From contig JAEZKJ010000125.1 of NCBI GenBank assembly GCA_023415545.1, positions 1-32,990 on the forward strand: 32,990 nt of DNA, given 5' to 3'. Source of the DNA: Bacteroidota bacterium. GTDB lineage: Bacteria > Bacteroidota > Bacteroidia > Bacteroidales > Bacteroidaceae. Under the pieces are notes generated by a model. It saw only the letters and a list, made by a program, of their open reading frames with translations. It did not search any database and was not told the origin of the DNA. A program made the position numbers and the translations under genes. This document shows positions 17,422 through 25,703 of the stretch, in pieces; the stretch's first letter is position 1, and every line of letters starts with the position of its first letter.

Positions 17422-18741
17422 ATGAAACATCAAGTATTTAGTGAAGAGTTGGTATCACAAGTTGTCAGTGAACTAAACATAGCCAATCTTGGTCAAGCTA
17501 CCATAGGTGAAGTACTTCTTGTAGCATCAACTCTCGAGAAGAAGACAGGAATCCCATTTATTCGTATGGATCAAGGCTCGCCCGGTTTGCCAGCAAATAG
17601 AGTAGGTATAGAGGCTGAAAAGGCAGCACTTGATAGAGGAGTAGGAGCACATTATCCGGCTGCCGATGGTATTGCTGAATTAAAACATGAGGCTTCACGT
17701 TTTGTTAAAGCCTTTTTAAATATTGATATCTCTGAACGTTCATGCATACCTACTACAGGTTCTGTAGCCGGCTCTTTTGGATCTTTTATTGCTACTACTC
17801 AAAGAATAGAGGGAAAAAATAAGGTGCTTTTTATTGATCCGGGTTTCCCTATTCAAAAATCTCAACTTAGAATAATTGGAGCCGAGTGGGAGCAATTTGA
17901 TATATATAAATTTCGTGGAAAGGCCTTGGAGGAGAAACTTACAGAGTTTCTTGAAAAGGGGGATATAGCATCTATAGTATATTCAAATCCTAATAATCCT
18001 GCTTGGATATGTTTGGAAGAGCAGGAGTTGGAGATCATTGGTCGTCTTGCAACTAAATATGACGTTATTGTTTTAGAAGACCTTGCATATTTTTGCATGG
18101 ACTTCCGTCACTATTTAGGAACTCCATTCCAAGAACCTTATGCTCCAACAGTTGCCAAATATACTGACAACTATATCATTATGCTCTCTTCATCGAAGAT
18201 ATTCAGCTATGCAGGTCAGCGAATGGCTCTTACATGTATTAGTGATAAACTTTATGATACATACTATCCTGCGCTAGCCAACAGATATAAAGATTCAGGT
18301 ATATTTGGAAAAACTCTCGTAGCTTCTATTCTATATATGATTACTTCGGGTTGTACTGCATCGACTCAATATGCATATGCCGAGATGTTGAAGCGTTCGA
18401 CTGATGGAGAATTGGATTTTGTTGCCGAAACCAGTGAATATGCTCGCCGAGCAAACATGATGAAGAAGATATTTACCGATAATGGGTTCCACATTGTTTA
18501 TGATTATGATGTTACTCAAAGTGTAGGCGATGGATTCTTTTTCACTATAGGATATGGTGATATGAGCAGCGAAGAGCTGCTTAAAGAGTTGCTTTATTAC
18601 GGAGTAAGCAGTATTGCACTGAACACAACAGGAAGTAATCAAGCGGGAGTACGTGCTTGTACTTCAAGAATGCGTGATGATCTATACGAAATTATGCAGC
18701 AAAGAATGAAAGCATTCAACTTGGATCATCCTTTAAACTGA
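17422..18741 (+). CDS. Class I/II PLP-dependent aminotransferase (aromatic amino acid likely)
   Basis: I choose ATG 17422, 1 nt after the iorB stop; the longer frame would begin at a TTG inside iorB. The 439-residue protein has the fold-type I core: 'YSNPNNPAWICLEEQEL', 'VLEDLAYFCMDFR' and the PLP lysine K259 in SSSKIFSYAGQRMAL. The family usually has a C-terminal arginine that grips the substrate carboxylate; R410 or R415 in GVRACTSRM probably fills this role. Position between iorAB and paaK strongly suggests that it makes (or uses) aryl pyruvates from Trp, Phe or Tyr. The precise amino acid range is not determined by sequence. Tight spacing on the 5' side implies translational coupling; paaK begins 25 nt downstream. 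Confidence 0.88.
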   Translation: MKHQVFSEELVSQVVSELNIANLGQATIGEVLLVASTLEKKTGIPFIRMDQGSPGLPANRVGIEAEKAALDRGVGAHYPAADGIAELKHEASRFVKAFLNIDISERSCIPTTGSVAGSFGSFIATTQRIEGKNKVLFIDPGFPIQKSQLRIIGAEWEQFDIYKFRGKALEEKLTEFLEKGDIASIVYSNPNNPAWICLEEQELEIIGRLATKYDVIVLEDLAYFCMDFRHYLGTPFQEPYAPTVAKYTDNYIIMLSSSKIFSYAGQRMALTCISDKLYDTYYPALANRYKDSGIFGKTLVASILYMITSGCTASTQYAYAEMLKRSTDGELDFVAETSEYARRANMMKKIFTDNGFHIVYDYDVTQSVGDGFFFTIGYGDMSSEELLKELLYYGVSSIALNTTGSNQAGVRACTSRMRDDLYEIMQQRMKAFNLDHPLN

Positions 18742-18766
18742 AATTACAGATAAAATTCGAGATACT

Positions 18767-20068
18767 ATGATTTGGAATTCAAACAAAGAGTGCATGAGTC
18801 GTGAGCAGATGCGCAAACTTCAAGGAGAAAGATTGAAAAAGTTGGTTACTTTAGTTTACCATAATGTTCCTTTCTATAGAAACAAGATGCAAGCTCTTGA
18901 TTTATCACCTGAAGATATTCAGACTATTGATGATATTGTGAAGTTACCTTTTACAACAAAACAGGATCTTCGTGATAATTATCCATATGGTCTTTTATCA
19001 TCTCCAAAAAGTGAAATTGTACGTGTTCATGCCTCTTCCGGAACAACAGGCAATCCTACTATTGTAGGTTATACTCGTCGTGACCTCTCAATATGGTCGG
19101 AAGTAATGTCAAGATGCCTTACTGCTTATGGCGTTAGTCGTGAAGATACTTTTTCGGTAAGTTACGGATATGGACTTTTTACCGGTGGTTTAGGTGCTCA
19201 TTATGGAGTGGAAAATCTTGGAGCTACTGTAATACCGGTATCTACAGGAAATACTGAGAAGCACATTAAACTTATTCGCGACCTCAATATAACAGGTATA
19301 GCATGTACCCCATCATATGCACTTTATCTTGCTGAAACACTCGATAAGGTTGGTGTAAGCAAAAATGATATTAAACTTCGTGTAGGTGCTTTAGGTGCTG
19401 AACCTTGGACCGAGAATATGCGAAAAGAGATTGAAGAAAGACTCGGTATCAAAGCTTTTAATCTTTATGGCTTGAGCGAAATTATAGGTCCCGGAGTTTC
19501 ATATGAATGTGAGGAGCAAAATGGCTCGCACATAAATGAAGATCATTTCTATCCTGAGATAATCGACCCTGATACTCTTGAACCTTTAGAAGATGGTGTA
19601 ACTGGTGAACTTGTTTTCACTACTTTGACAAAGAGTGGAATGCCTCTTTTAAGATATCGTACAAAAGATCTTTGTACCCTTTCACATGAACAATGCTCAT
19701 GCGGCAGAACAAATGTAAAGATGGGACCTATTATGGGAAGAAGCGACGATATGCTTATCGTTAGAGGTATTAATGTATTCCCATCACAAGTAGAAAGTGT
19801 AATATTGGAAATCCCAGAATTGGAACCTCACTATATGCTTGTTTTGGATAGAAAAAATAATCTCGATACTCTTCAAATCCAGGTTGAGGTACGCAAAGAC
19901 TTCTTCTCGGATGATCTTGGTAGTATGCTTCAGATGAAGAAGATGCTTGGTGATAAAATCAAAAATGTTCTATCTATTAGTGCTGATATACGTCTTATGG
20001 AGCCAAATAGCATACCAAGAAGTGAGGGAAAGAGTAAACATGTTATCGATAATAGAATTTTAAAATAG
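18767..20068 (+). CDS. paaK: Phenylacetate-CoA ligase family enzyme
   Basis: The 433-residue protein has the adenylate-forming P-loop HASSGTTGNPTIVGYT (about residues 88-102), the YRTKDL segment near residue 295, and the C-terminal PRSEGKSKHV (417-426) with the catalytic-lysine region. PaaK joins phenylacetate or related aryl acids to CoA at the cost of ATP, releasing AMP and PPi. Beside iorAB it most likely works in reverse as an ATP-gaining step (aryl-acetyl-CoA + AMP + PPi to acid + ATP), as inferred for archaeal arylacetate metabolism, or forward to supply aryl-acetyl-CoA for reductive amino acid synthesis. The ACT-domain gene starts 7 nt downstream. Confidence 0.92.
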   Translation: MIWNSNKECMSREQMRKLQGERLKKLVTLVYHNVPFYRNKMQALDLSPEDIQTIDDIVKLPFTTKQDLRDNYPYGLLSSPKSEIVRVHASSGTTGNPTIVGYTRRDLSIWSEVMSRCLTAYGVSREDTFSVSYGYGLFTGGLGAHYGVENLGATVIPVSTGNTEKHIKLIRDLNITGIACTPSYALYLAETLDKVGVSKNDIKLRVGALGAEPWTENMRKEIEERLGIKAFNLYGLSEIIGPGVSYECEEQNGSHINEDHFYPEIIDPDTLEPLEDGVTGELVFTTLTKSGMPLLRYRTKDLCTLSHEQCSCGRTNVKMGPIMGRSDDMLIVRGINVFPSQVESVILEIPELEPHYMLVLDRKNNLDTLQIQVEVRKDFFSDDLGSMLQMKKMLGDKIKNVLSISADIRLMEPNSIPRSEGKSKHVIDNRILK

Positions 20069-20075
20069 TAGCTAT

Positions 20076-20492
20076 ATGACAATAAAGCAATTATCTGTCT
20101 TTCTTGAGAATAAGACAGGAAGAATAAATGATGTTACAAAGACTCTAGCCAAGTATAATATCAATATGCATGCTTTCAGTATGGCTGAAGCTACAGATTT
20201 TGGTATTTTGAGACTCATTGTTTCGGATGTTGAGAAGGCAGTCGAGGCGTTACGAACTGAGAACTTTGCTGTTATGCTTACCGATGTGGTTTGTATAAGC
20301 TGTCCTAATGTTGCAGGATCACTTGCTGTTATCCTTGATAATCTTGCTAAAGAGAATATCTTTATTGAATATATGTATGCCTTTGCTCAAGGTGATTGTG
20401 CAAATGTTGTTATACGTCCTAATGACATAAAGAGATGTGTTGAGGCCTTAGAGCACAACAATTGCGATATTATTAATAAAGATTCATTGTAA
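20076..20492 (+). CDS. Tandem ACT-domain protein
   Basis: The 138-residue protein is two ACT domains in tandem: the first opens with 'KQLSVFLENKTGRINDVTKT' and the second near residue 74 with 'CPNVAGSLAVILDNLAKE'. ACT modules bind amino acids and regulate metabolic enzymes. It is the last gene of the iorA-iorB-aminotransferase-paaK unit, 7 nt after paaK, so it is a candidate allosteric sensor of an aromatic amino acid for this pathway. No catalytic or DNA-binding domain is present. The ligand and the target enzyme are unknown. Confidence 0.9.
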   Translation: MTIKQLSVFLENKTGRINDVTKTLAKYNINMHAFSMAEATDFGILRLIVSDVEKAVEALRTENFAVMLTDVVCISCPNVAGSLAVILDNLAKENIFIEYMYAFAQGDCANVVIRPNDIKRCVEALEHNNCDIINKDSL

Positions 20493-20561
20493 TAAGGTAA
20501 AAAGTATAGGAAACGAGTTTTAAGTTGAATACTTTTATAAAAAAGGTTTTGTACTTTAATA

Positions 20562-20607
20562 CTATATGATAGGCTATGTCGTTAATTCGACATAGCCTAT
20601 CATATAG
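20562..20607. terminator. Bidirectional terminator between convergent units
   Basis: A perfect 20-bp inverted repeat (20562-20581 with 20588-20607) with a 6-nt loop TTAATT lies between the stop codons of the ACT gene (plus) and ygiQ (minus). T-rich sequence follows on the plus side from 20609. It probably ends both transcripts. Confidence 0.85.
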
Positions 20608-20622
20608 CATTTAGTAATGTTT

Positions 20623-22491
20623 TTATTTTTTCTTTTTGTAACCTATTCCACCAATTCCATAAAGTTTGGCAATAAGGTCACCTCTTCCTATACGGTTAAG
20701 TTCGTTGGTAATGTCCCTTCTCTCCTCAGGCTTATACCAGAAAAAGAACATTCTTTGTCTTAGTTTCTCTTTCGGTGTCTTAGCTGAGAATACAGGTTCA
20801 AGTGTATATGGATTATAACCTGTATACCATGTTTCGGTTGATACGGTCATTGGAGTAGGGGTAAAGTCCTGCACCTGCTCAAGATGGAAATCCAACTTTT
20901 TAGTTATCACAGCAAGTTCAGCCATATCCTCTTCACTACATCCCGGATGACTGCTTATGAAATATGGAATTATCTGCTGTTTCAGGTTAAACTCTTTATT
21001 TATTCTGTCGAATATATCCTTGAACTCATAAAACTGACTGAATGATGGTTTTCTCATCAACTTGAGTACCTCATCACTTGTATGTTCAGGTGCAACTTTT
21101 AGTCGTCCACTCACATGGTTAGCAATAAGTTCACGAGTATACTCTTGTGCACTTTTATTAGCTTTTTCATCTTTGCCTCTATGTAGTAACAGGTCGTAAC
21201 GCACGCCACTTCCAATGAAACTCTTCTTGATACCAGGAATTGCATCAACAGAACGATATATATCTAAAAGAGGAGAGTGATCGGTATTCAAGTTTGGACA
21301 TACTCTTGGATGAATGCAAGATGGGCGTTTACATTTGCCACATAGATCTTTATTCTTACCACTCATCATGTACATATTTGCACTTGGCCCTCCAAGATCA
21401 CTAAGTTGTCCTTTGAAATCGGGCATTTCAGTAATTTTCTTAACCTCATTTAGAATGCTCTCTTTACTACGGCTTACTATAAATTTTCCCTGGTGTGCAG
21501 AGATGGTACAGAATGCACAACCTCCAAAACATCCTCTATGAATATTTACCGAGAATTTTATCATATCGAATGCAGGTATACGCTTGCCTTTATATTTTGG
21601 ATGTGGCAGACGAGTATAAGGAAGATCGAATGAACGATCAAGTTCCTCTTGACTCATAGGTGGATATGGTGAATTTACCACTACAACTCTATTTCCAACA
21701 TGTTGTAATATCCTCGATGCTTCGTATTTGTTTGACTCCTCCTCAATAAGTCGGAAGTTCTTAGCCTGTTTCTTTTTATCCTTAAGACAATCCTCATGTG
21801 ATGCCAATATCACATCCTCTTTATCCGAGTTAGATGTAGGTATCTCATCTTTGTTTACTAGATACGCCGTTTGTGGAATATCTTTAGGTATTGTTATGGG
21901 TAAGTTATCGTTAAGTTGTTGTAAAAGTCTTTGGCAAAGTTCAGTTATAGGTTTTTCACCCATACCATATACCAAAAGGTCGGCTCTAGAATCACAAAGA
22001 ATAGACTTTCTTACTTTATCTTGCCAATAGTCATAATGAGTCAATCTTCTAAGCGATGCTTCAATGCCACCCAACACTATAGGTACATCAGGATAAAGTT
22101 TTTTAAGTATCTCAGCATAAACAATACTTGGATATTCAGGACGCATATCATGACGACCATCAGGAGTATATGCATCCTCACTTCTTAGTCGTTTGTTTGC
22201 TGTATACTTATTAACCATGCTGTCCATGCAGCCGGCAGATATGCCGAAAAATAGTCTTGGTTTACCAAGTTTTTTAAAATCTCTTAAATCATCTCTCCAG
22301 TTTGGTTGAGGCACAATAGCTACTCTTAAACCTTGCGCCTCTAGTAATCGTCCTATGACTGCTGCACCGAAAGATGGATGATCAACATATGCGTCACCAC
22401 TGAACAGGATAACATCTAGTTCCTCCCATCCTCTTAATTCCATCTCCTTTTTTGTAGTAGGCAGCCAATCTGTTAGTTTATATTCTTTCAA
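20623..22491 (-). CDS. ygiQ: YgiQ-family radical SAM protein
   Basis: The 622-residue protein has the unusual CX3CX2C cluster motif of this family at C321, C325 and C328 (GCFGGCAFC), followed by the radical SAM TIM-barrel core, and an N-terminal cobalamin-binding-like domain beginning 'LPTTKKEMELRGWEELDV'. A second cysteine cluster, around 'CGKCKRPSCIHPRVCPN' in the middle, could bind another metal centre. YgiQ proteins are widespread, but their reaction is not established. A small acidic-tailed gene (22524-22850) ends 32 nt upstream on the same strand and is presumably co-transcribed. Length and motifs are complete. Confidence 0.93.
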   Translation of the reverse strand: MKEYKLTDWLPTTKKEMELRGWEELDVILFSGDAYVDHPSFGAAVIGRLLEAQGLRVAIVPQPNWRDDLRDFKKLGKPRLFFGISAGCMDSMVNKYTANKRLRSEDAYTPDGRHDMRPEYPSIVYAEILKKLYPDVPIVLGGIEASLRRLTHYDYWQDKVRKSILCDSRADLLVYGMGEKPITELCQRLLQQLNDNLPITIPKDIPQTAYLVNKDEIPTSNSDKEDVILASHEDCLKDKKKQAKNFRLIEEESNKYEASRILQHVGNRVVVVNSPYPPMSQEELDRSFDLPYTRLPHPKYKGKRIPAFDMIKFSVNIHRGCFGGCAFCTISAHQGKFIVSRSKESILNEVKKITEMPDFKGQLSDLGGPSANMYMMSGKNKDLCGKCKRPSCIHPRVCPNLNTDHSPLLDIYRSVDAIPGIKKSFIGSGVRYDLLLHRGKDEKANKSAQEYTRELIANHVSGRLKVAPEHTSDEVLKLMRKPSFSQFYEFKDIFDRINKEFNLKQQIIPYFISSHPGCSEEDMAELAVITKKLDFHLEQVQDFTPTPMTVSTETWYTGYNPYTLEPVFSAKTPKEKLRQRMFFFWYKPEERRDITNELNRIGRGDLIAKLYGIGGIGYKKKK

Positions 22492-22523
22492 TTCTTTTCT
22501 AATTAATATTTTTCAATCGCCAC

Positions 22524-22850
22524 TCAAACATCATCATTATCATCATCATCTTCTTCTTTTTCACGTTCCCATTTAATGTAAAGCATGATCAGTTGATGAA
22601 GTCCGAAAGCTTTCATATTGTTATGATATATTACATCAATACAAAGGTCCAAAAGATCTTTGCAGTTACCCTCACATGCAGCAATAAGTGAGCGAATATT
22701 AAGTCTCAACTTCTCAAGCAACTCTTCATCAACTATTCCATTACTATCAATGAAATGTTGAAAAAGAGAATAATTCTCTATAGTTTGTAGATTTTCTTCC
22801 GAGATATCCATGCTTCGGGTACCTGAAGGATTAGCTTGTATAGTGTACAT
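22524..22850 (-). CDS. Small conserved-looking hypothetical protein with acidic tail
   Basis: The 108-residue product is mostly helical in the middle (about residues 20-95) and ends in an acidic tail of Asp and Glu, 'EREKEEDDDDNDDV'. It has no signal peptide. I do not recognise a family. It lies 32 nt upstream of ygiQ, in the same direction, and has a -7-like TATCTTTG (22885-22878, minus) about 28 nt upstream of its ATG, which supports it as the first gene of that unit. The ATG at 22850 is the only plausible start. Confidence 0.7.
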   Translation of the reverse strand: MYTIQANPSGTRSMDISEENLQTIENYSLFQHFIDSNGIVDEELLEKLRLNIRSLIAACEGNCKDLLDLCIDVIYHNNMKAFGLHQLIMLYIKWEREKEEDDDDNDDV

Positions 22851-22877
22851 AGTGATATAGTTTTAATGGTACATTCA

Positions 22878-22885
22878 CAAAGATA
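22878..22885 (-). promoter_or_regulatory. -7 element upstream of the ygiQ unit
   Basis: TATCTTTG on the minus strand fully matches TAnnTTTG, about 28 nt before the ATG at 22850. A TTTG at 22903-22900 is only 14 nt upstream of it, closer than the usual spacing. Confidence 0.55.
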
Positions 22886-23230
22886 TTAAAAAAACGATGC
22901 AAAGGTTATTTGAAACGTTTTATTTTATAATTTGTTTTTAAAGTAAATTGAATATATACTATAAGAATAGTTGTTAAAAAATAAAAATATTTTAATATAT
23001 GGTTTCTATTATAATATAAGTAATTACTTAAAATTAATTATTATAAATTGATTTAATAGACATAAATCCTGTAAAAATATTTAATTAATTATAGAGTAAT
23101 ATTATAATATTCTATTGAAAATCATGTCAAAAAAAATCATTTTGTAGTAATATTATAATTGGTTATTAACCTGTTTATCGAATCATTTCCTCGTTAATGT
23201 AAACAAGATATGTAAAAGAATGTGAATATA

Positions 23231-23262
23231 TTGAAATTTATTATTTAATTTATGTAATTTTG
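23231..23262 (+). promoter_or_regulatory. Promoter of the second fimbrial operon
   Basis: TTG (23231-23233) and TAATTTTG (23255-23262) are 21 nt apart, a full match to the Bacteroidota consensus. Transcription would start close to 23269, about 15 nt before the ATG. Confidence 0.7.
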
Positions 23263-23284
23263 ATATGTAAAAAATATTCAATAA

Positions 23285-24571
23285 ATGGAAAGGTTGAATA
23301 ACAGGTCAATCAAATACTTGATGCTTGTATTAAACTTTTTTCTTTTTAGTTTAGCAAGCACTTCGGCACAAGAAATAGTTAATGATACCTTAATAGTATT
23401 TTTTAGACAAAGTATTTTCAATATAGACGCTAAAAATGTAAAGACTGGTGGGGCTTTGCCTGTTTTTGTTGAAAGAAATAATTTGCGTTTAAATGATTCT
23501 ACTTTTATTCTTAAAAATATTAAAGTAGAAGGTGCGGCCTCACCTGAAGGCTCTTTTCGTTTTAATGAAACATTATCTCATCGTCGAGCCCTTACTGTAT
23601 CTAATTATTTGAAGAAAAATCTACTTGTTGGGGATACTCTATTTCAAACAATTCCAATAGGAGTTGATTGGGAAGGTTTAAAATCCAAAATAATGAGTGA
23701 GGAGTCTGTTCCTAATCGTGAGCAATTGATGTTGGTATTGCAAAATACAAACTACGATCATAACGAACGTCTTTTGCGATTGAAGCAAATCAACAATTCT
23801 ATCCCTTACAGATGGATTTATAAAAGCTTTTTCCCTCAGTTGCGCTATTCTCGAGTAATAGTAAGTTACGAAGTTAATCCTTCTTTTTCTACTCTCAAGG
23901 TTATCGATCCACTTCCTAAAGTTCTTCATGATACTATTGATGTAGTAAAACATGAGAAAATTGATACAATTAAAAATGATAATACCATAATTGAGCCATT
24001 TGTAGAGAAAAGTGATTCGCTTTCACGTCGCTATTTACGTTGGGCTTTGAAGAGTAATGCTCTTTATGATGTTGCATTGATACCTAATATAGGAGTCGAA
24101 ATATATTTAGGGAAACAATGGAGTATAAGTGCCAACTGGATGTATGCATGGTGGAAAGATGAAAACAAAAACTTTTTTTGGCGAATTTATGGAGGTGAAT
24201 TAGAATTTCGCCGTTGGTTTGGAAATAAATCTATAAATTCTTTACAAGGTCATCATATCGGTTTATATGGACAGATGGTGACTTATGATTTTTGCTTAGG
24301 AGGACGTGGCTATTTGGGCGATAAATGGACATATGGAGCAGGTTTGTCATATGGTTACAGTTTACCTATAGCAAAACGTTTTAATCTTGATTTTTCTATT
24401 GGTTTAGGTTATTTAAGTGGAGAATACAAAGAATATTTACCTATAGAAGGTCATTATGTTTGGCAACTAACTAGAAACAAGCAGTGGTGGGGACCAACTA
24501 AGGCCGAAATATCGTTAGTTTGGCTATTAGGAGGTGATAATGCTAATCTTTTGAAAGGAGGTAAGCAATGA
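23285..24571 (+). CDS. OmpA-like/DUF3575 outer-membrane protein of fimbrial operon
   Basis: The 428-residue product has a type I signal peptide (cleavage after about residue 28, STSA-QE). Residues 79-110 ('KVEGAASPEGSFRFNETL' and the following HRRALTVSNYLKK) resemble an OmpA-type peptidoglycan-contacting segment. Residues about 240-428 form a DUF3575 beta-barrel-like region, with many aromatic and Gly-rich strands such as 'WRIYGGELEFRRWFGNKS'. DUF3575 genes commonly lead Bacteroidales fimbrial operons, where the product probably helps assemble or anchor pili. The next gene overlaps by 4 nt (ATGA) and is preceded, inside this gene's end, by a perfect SD. The precise role is inferred. Confidence 0.85.
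   Translation: MERLNNRSIKYLMLVLNFFLFSLASTSAQEIVNDTLIVFFRQSIFNIDAKNVKTGGALPVFVERNNLRLNDSTFILKNIKVEGAASPEGSFRFNETLSHRRALTVSNYLKKNLLVGDTLFQTIPIGVDWEGLKSKIMSEESVPNREQLMLVLQNTNYDHNERLLRLKQINNSIPYRWIYKSFFPQLRYSRVIVSYEVNPSFSTLKVIDPLPKVLHDTIDVVKHEKIDTIKNDNTIIEPFVEKSDSLSRRYLRWALKSNALYDVALIPNIGVEIYLGKQWSISANWMYAWWKDENKNFFWRIYGGELEFRRWFGNKSINSLQGHHIGLYGQMVTYDFCLGGRGYLGDKWTYGAGLSYGYSLPIAKRFNLDFSIGLGYLSGEYKEYLPIEGHYVWQLTRNKQWWGPTKAEISLVWLLGGDNANLLKGGKQ
24555..24562 (+). promoter_or_regulatory. Perfect Shine-Dalgarno inside the end of the DUF3575 gene
   Basis: AAGGAGGT lies 5 nt before the ATG at 24568. It is a full 8-nt match to the anti-SD, coded within the last codons of the preceding gene. Together with the ATGA overlap it suggests coupled initiation, and it is unusual for Bacteroidota. 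Confidence 0.75.
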
Positions 24572-25611
24572 AACGTATTATAAATATCCTCATTTTGATT
24601 TGTCTGTTTCTTACAGCGTGCGAACACAAGGAGTTGTGTTTGGATCATAGTTCACATACAAATAGAATAGAGCATTTGTTTTCATTATCGTATGACATTG
24701 AGTGGGAGTATAATGTTGAAAACTACATAGATTGGAAGCAAAATTGGAATAATGATATTGGTTTAGATTATGACGATATCCGTCCAAGTGAGCCTGAAGG
24801 TGTTCGATTGCACATATTTAACCAAGATTATAACACAGAAAAGGTGTACAACTTAAATCCCAATGAATCAACTGTACATTTTAGTGATGAAGGACATTAT
24901 GCATTGTTAATGCATAACAATGATACTGAATACATTGTATATCAAGGGATGGAGTCCTATTCTACAGCTTATGCTACTACTCGAGGTATAAATCGTGCAT
25001 CGTACAAAGGGAATTCTCTTCTAACTCGAGCAGATGGTGAAGAAGAGGTTACAGTAAACCCTCCTGATGTATTATATGGAGCTTATATTGACTCCATTTA
25101 TGTAGAAAAGTCCACACGTGCCGATACGATATCATTTAAACTTTATCCTCTTACTTATACCTACTTAATACAATATAAAATAGAACAGGGTCGAGAGTTT
25201 ATAGCTTTAGCACGAGGCGCATTAGCTGGAATGGCACATGGAGTGAATCTTAGCAATGGTCGAACATCGACTAAAGATGCTACTGTGATGTTTGATGCCA
25301 AGGTGAAAGATTATGGAGTGAAAGCTTTAGTACAGTCCTTTGGAATACCCGATTATCCAAACCCTATCTATAGTCGTGCTCCTCGTCAGTATGGATTGAA
25401 TTTGGAAGTTCGACTTAAGGACGGAACAATCCATCAATTTGAATTTGATGTTACTGATCAAGTTGCCAAACAGCCAAAAGGAGGAGTTATAATAGTTGAT
25501 GGAATAAATATAGATATACCTCAAGTAGGAGGAGACGAAGAAAATAATGACGGATTCAATATTGGAGTTGAAGGTTGGGGTGATGTGGTGGATATTCCGT
25601 TACCATTATAA
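24568..25611 (+). CDS. FimB/Mfa2-family fimbrial anchor lipoprotein
   Basis: The 347-residue protein starts with a lipoprotein signal peptide whose lipobox LTAC places the cysteine at residue 18. The strand 'EGVRLHIFNQDYNTEKVYNL' and the later 'VEVRLKDGTIHQFEFDVTDQ'-like region follow the order seen in FimB/Mfa2 anchor subunits, which fix the pilus base to the outer membrane and set its length. It is the second gene of the DUF3575-led operon, translationally coupled by an ATGA overlap. The fimbrillin gene follows 92 nt downstream. Assignment is by pattern and context; specific residues of anchoring are not resolved. Confidence 0.8.
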   Translation: MKRIINILILICLFLTACEHKELCLDHSSHTNRIEHLFSLSYDIEWEYNVENYIDWKQNWNNDIGLDYDDIRPSEPEGVRLHIFNQDYNTEKVYNLNPNESTVHFSDEGHYALLMHNNDTEYIVYQGMESYSTAYATTRGINRASYKGNSLLTRADGEEEVTVNPPDVLYGAYIDSIYVEKSTRADTISFKLYPLTYTYLIQYKIEQGREFIALARGALAGMAHGVNLSNGRTSTKDATVMFDAKVKDYGVKALVQSFGIPDYPNPIYSRAPRQYGLNLEVRLKDGTIHQFEFDVTDQVAKQPKGGVIIVDGINIDIPQVGGDEENNDGFNIGVEGWGDVVDIPLPL

Positions 25612-25703
25612 TAAGATAAAACTTATGGAATAGAAATGTGGAAATTGTACTGCAAAAAATAATGTAATAAAATATGATGGTTAAACAATAAATTAAAGTT
25701 ATT

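Larger units (their letters stand above)
22851..23284. other. Very AT-rich divergent intergenic region
   Basis: This stretch of about 430 bases separates the ygiQ unit from the second fimbrial operon. It holds the two divergent promoters and a 14-bp direct repeat AGTAATATTATAAT (23095-23108 and 23146-23159). No gene or inverted repeat typical of a DNA-inversion switch is seen. The plus-strand promoter is described separately. Confidence 0.6.

Noticed and set aside
22851..23284. Invertible promoter (phase variation) for the fimbrial operon
   Set aside because: I looked for inverted repeats flanking the promoter and found none; only a direct repeat is present.
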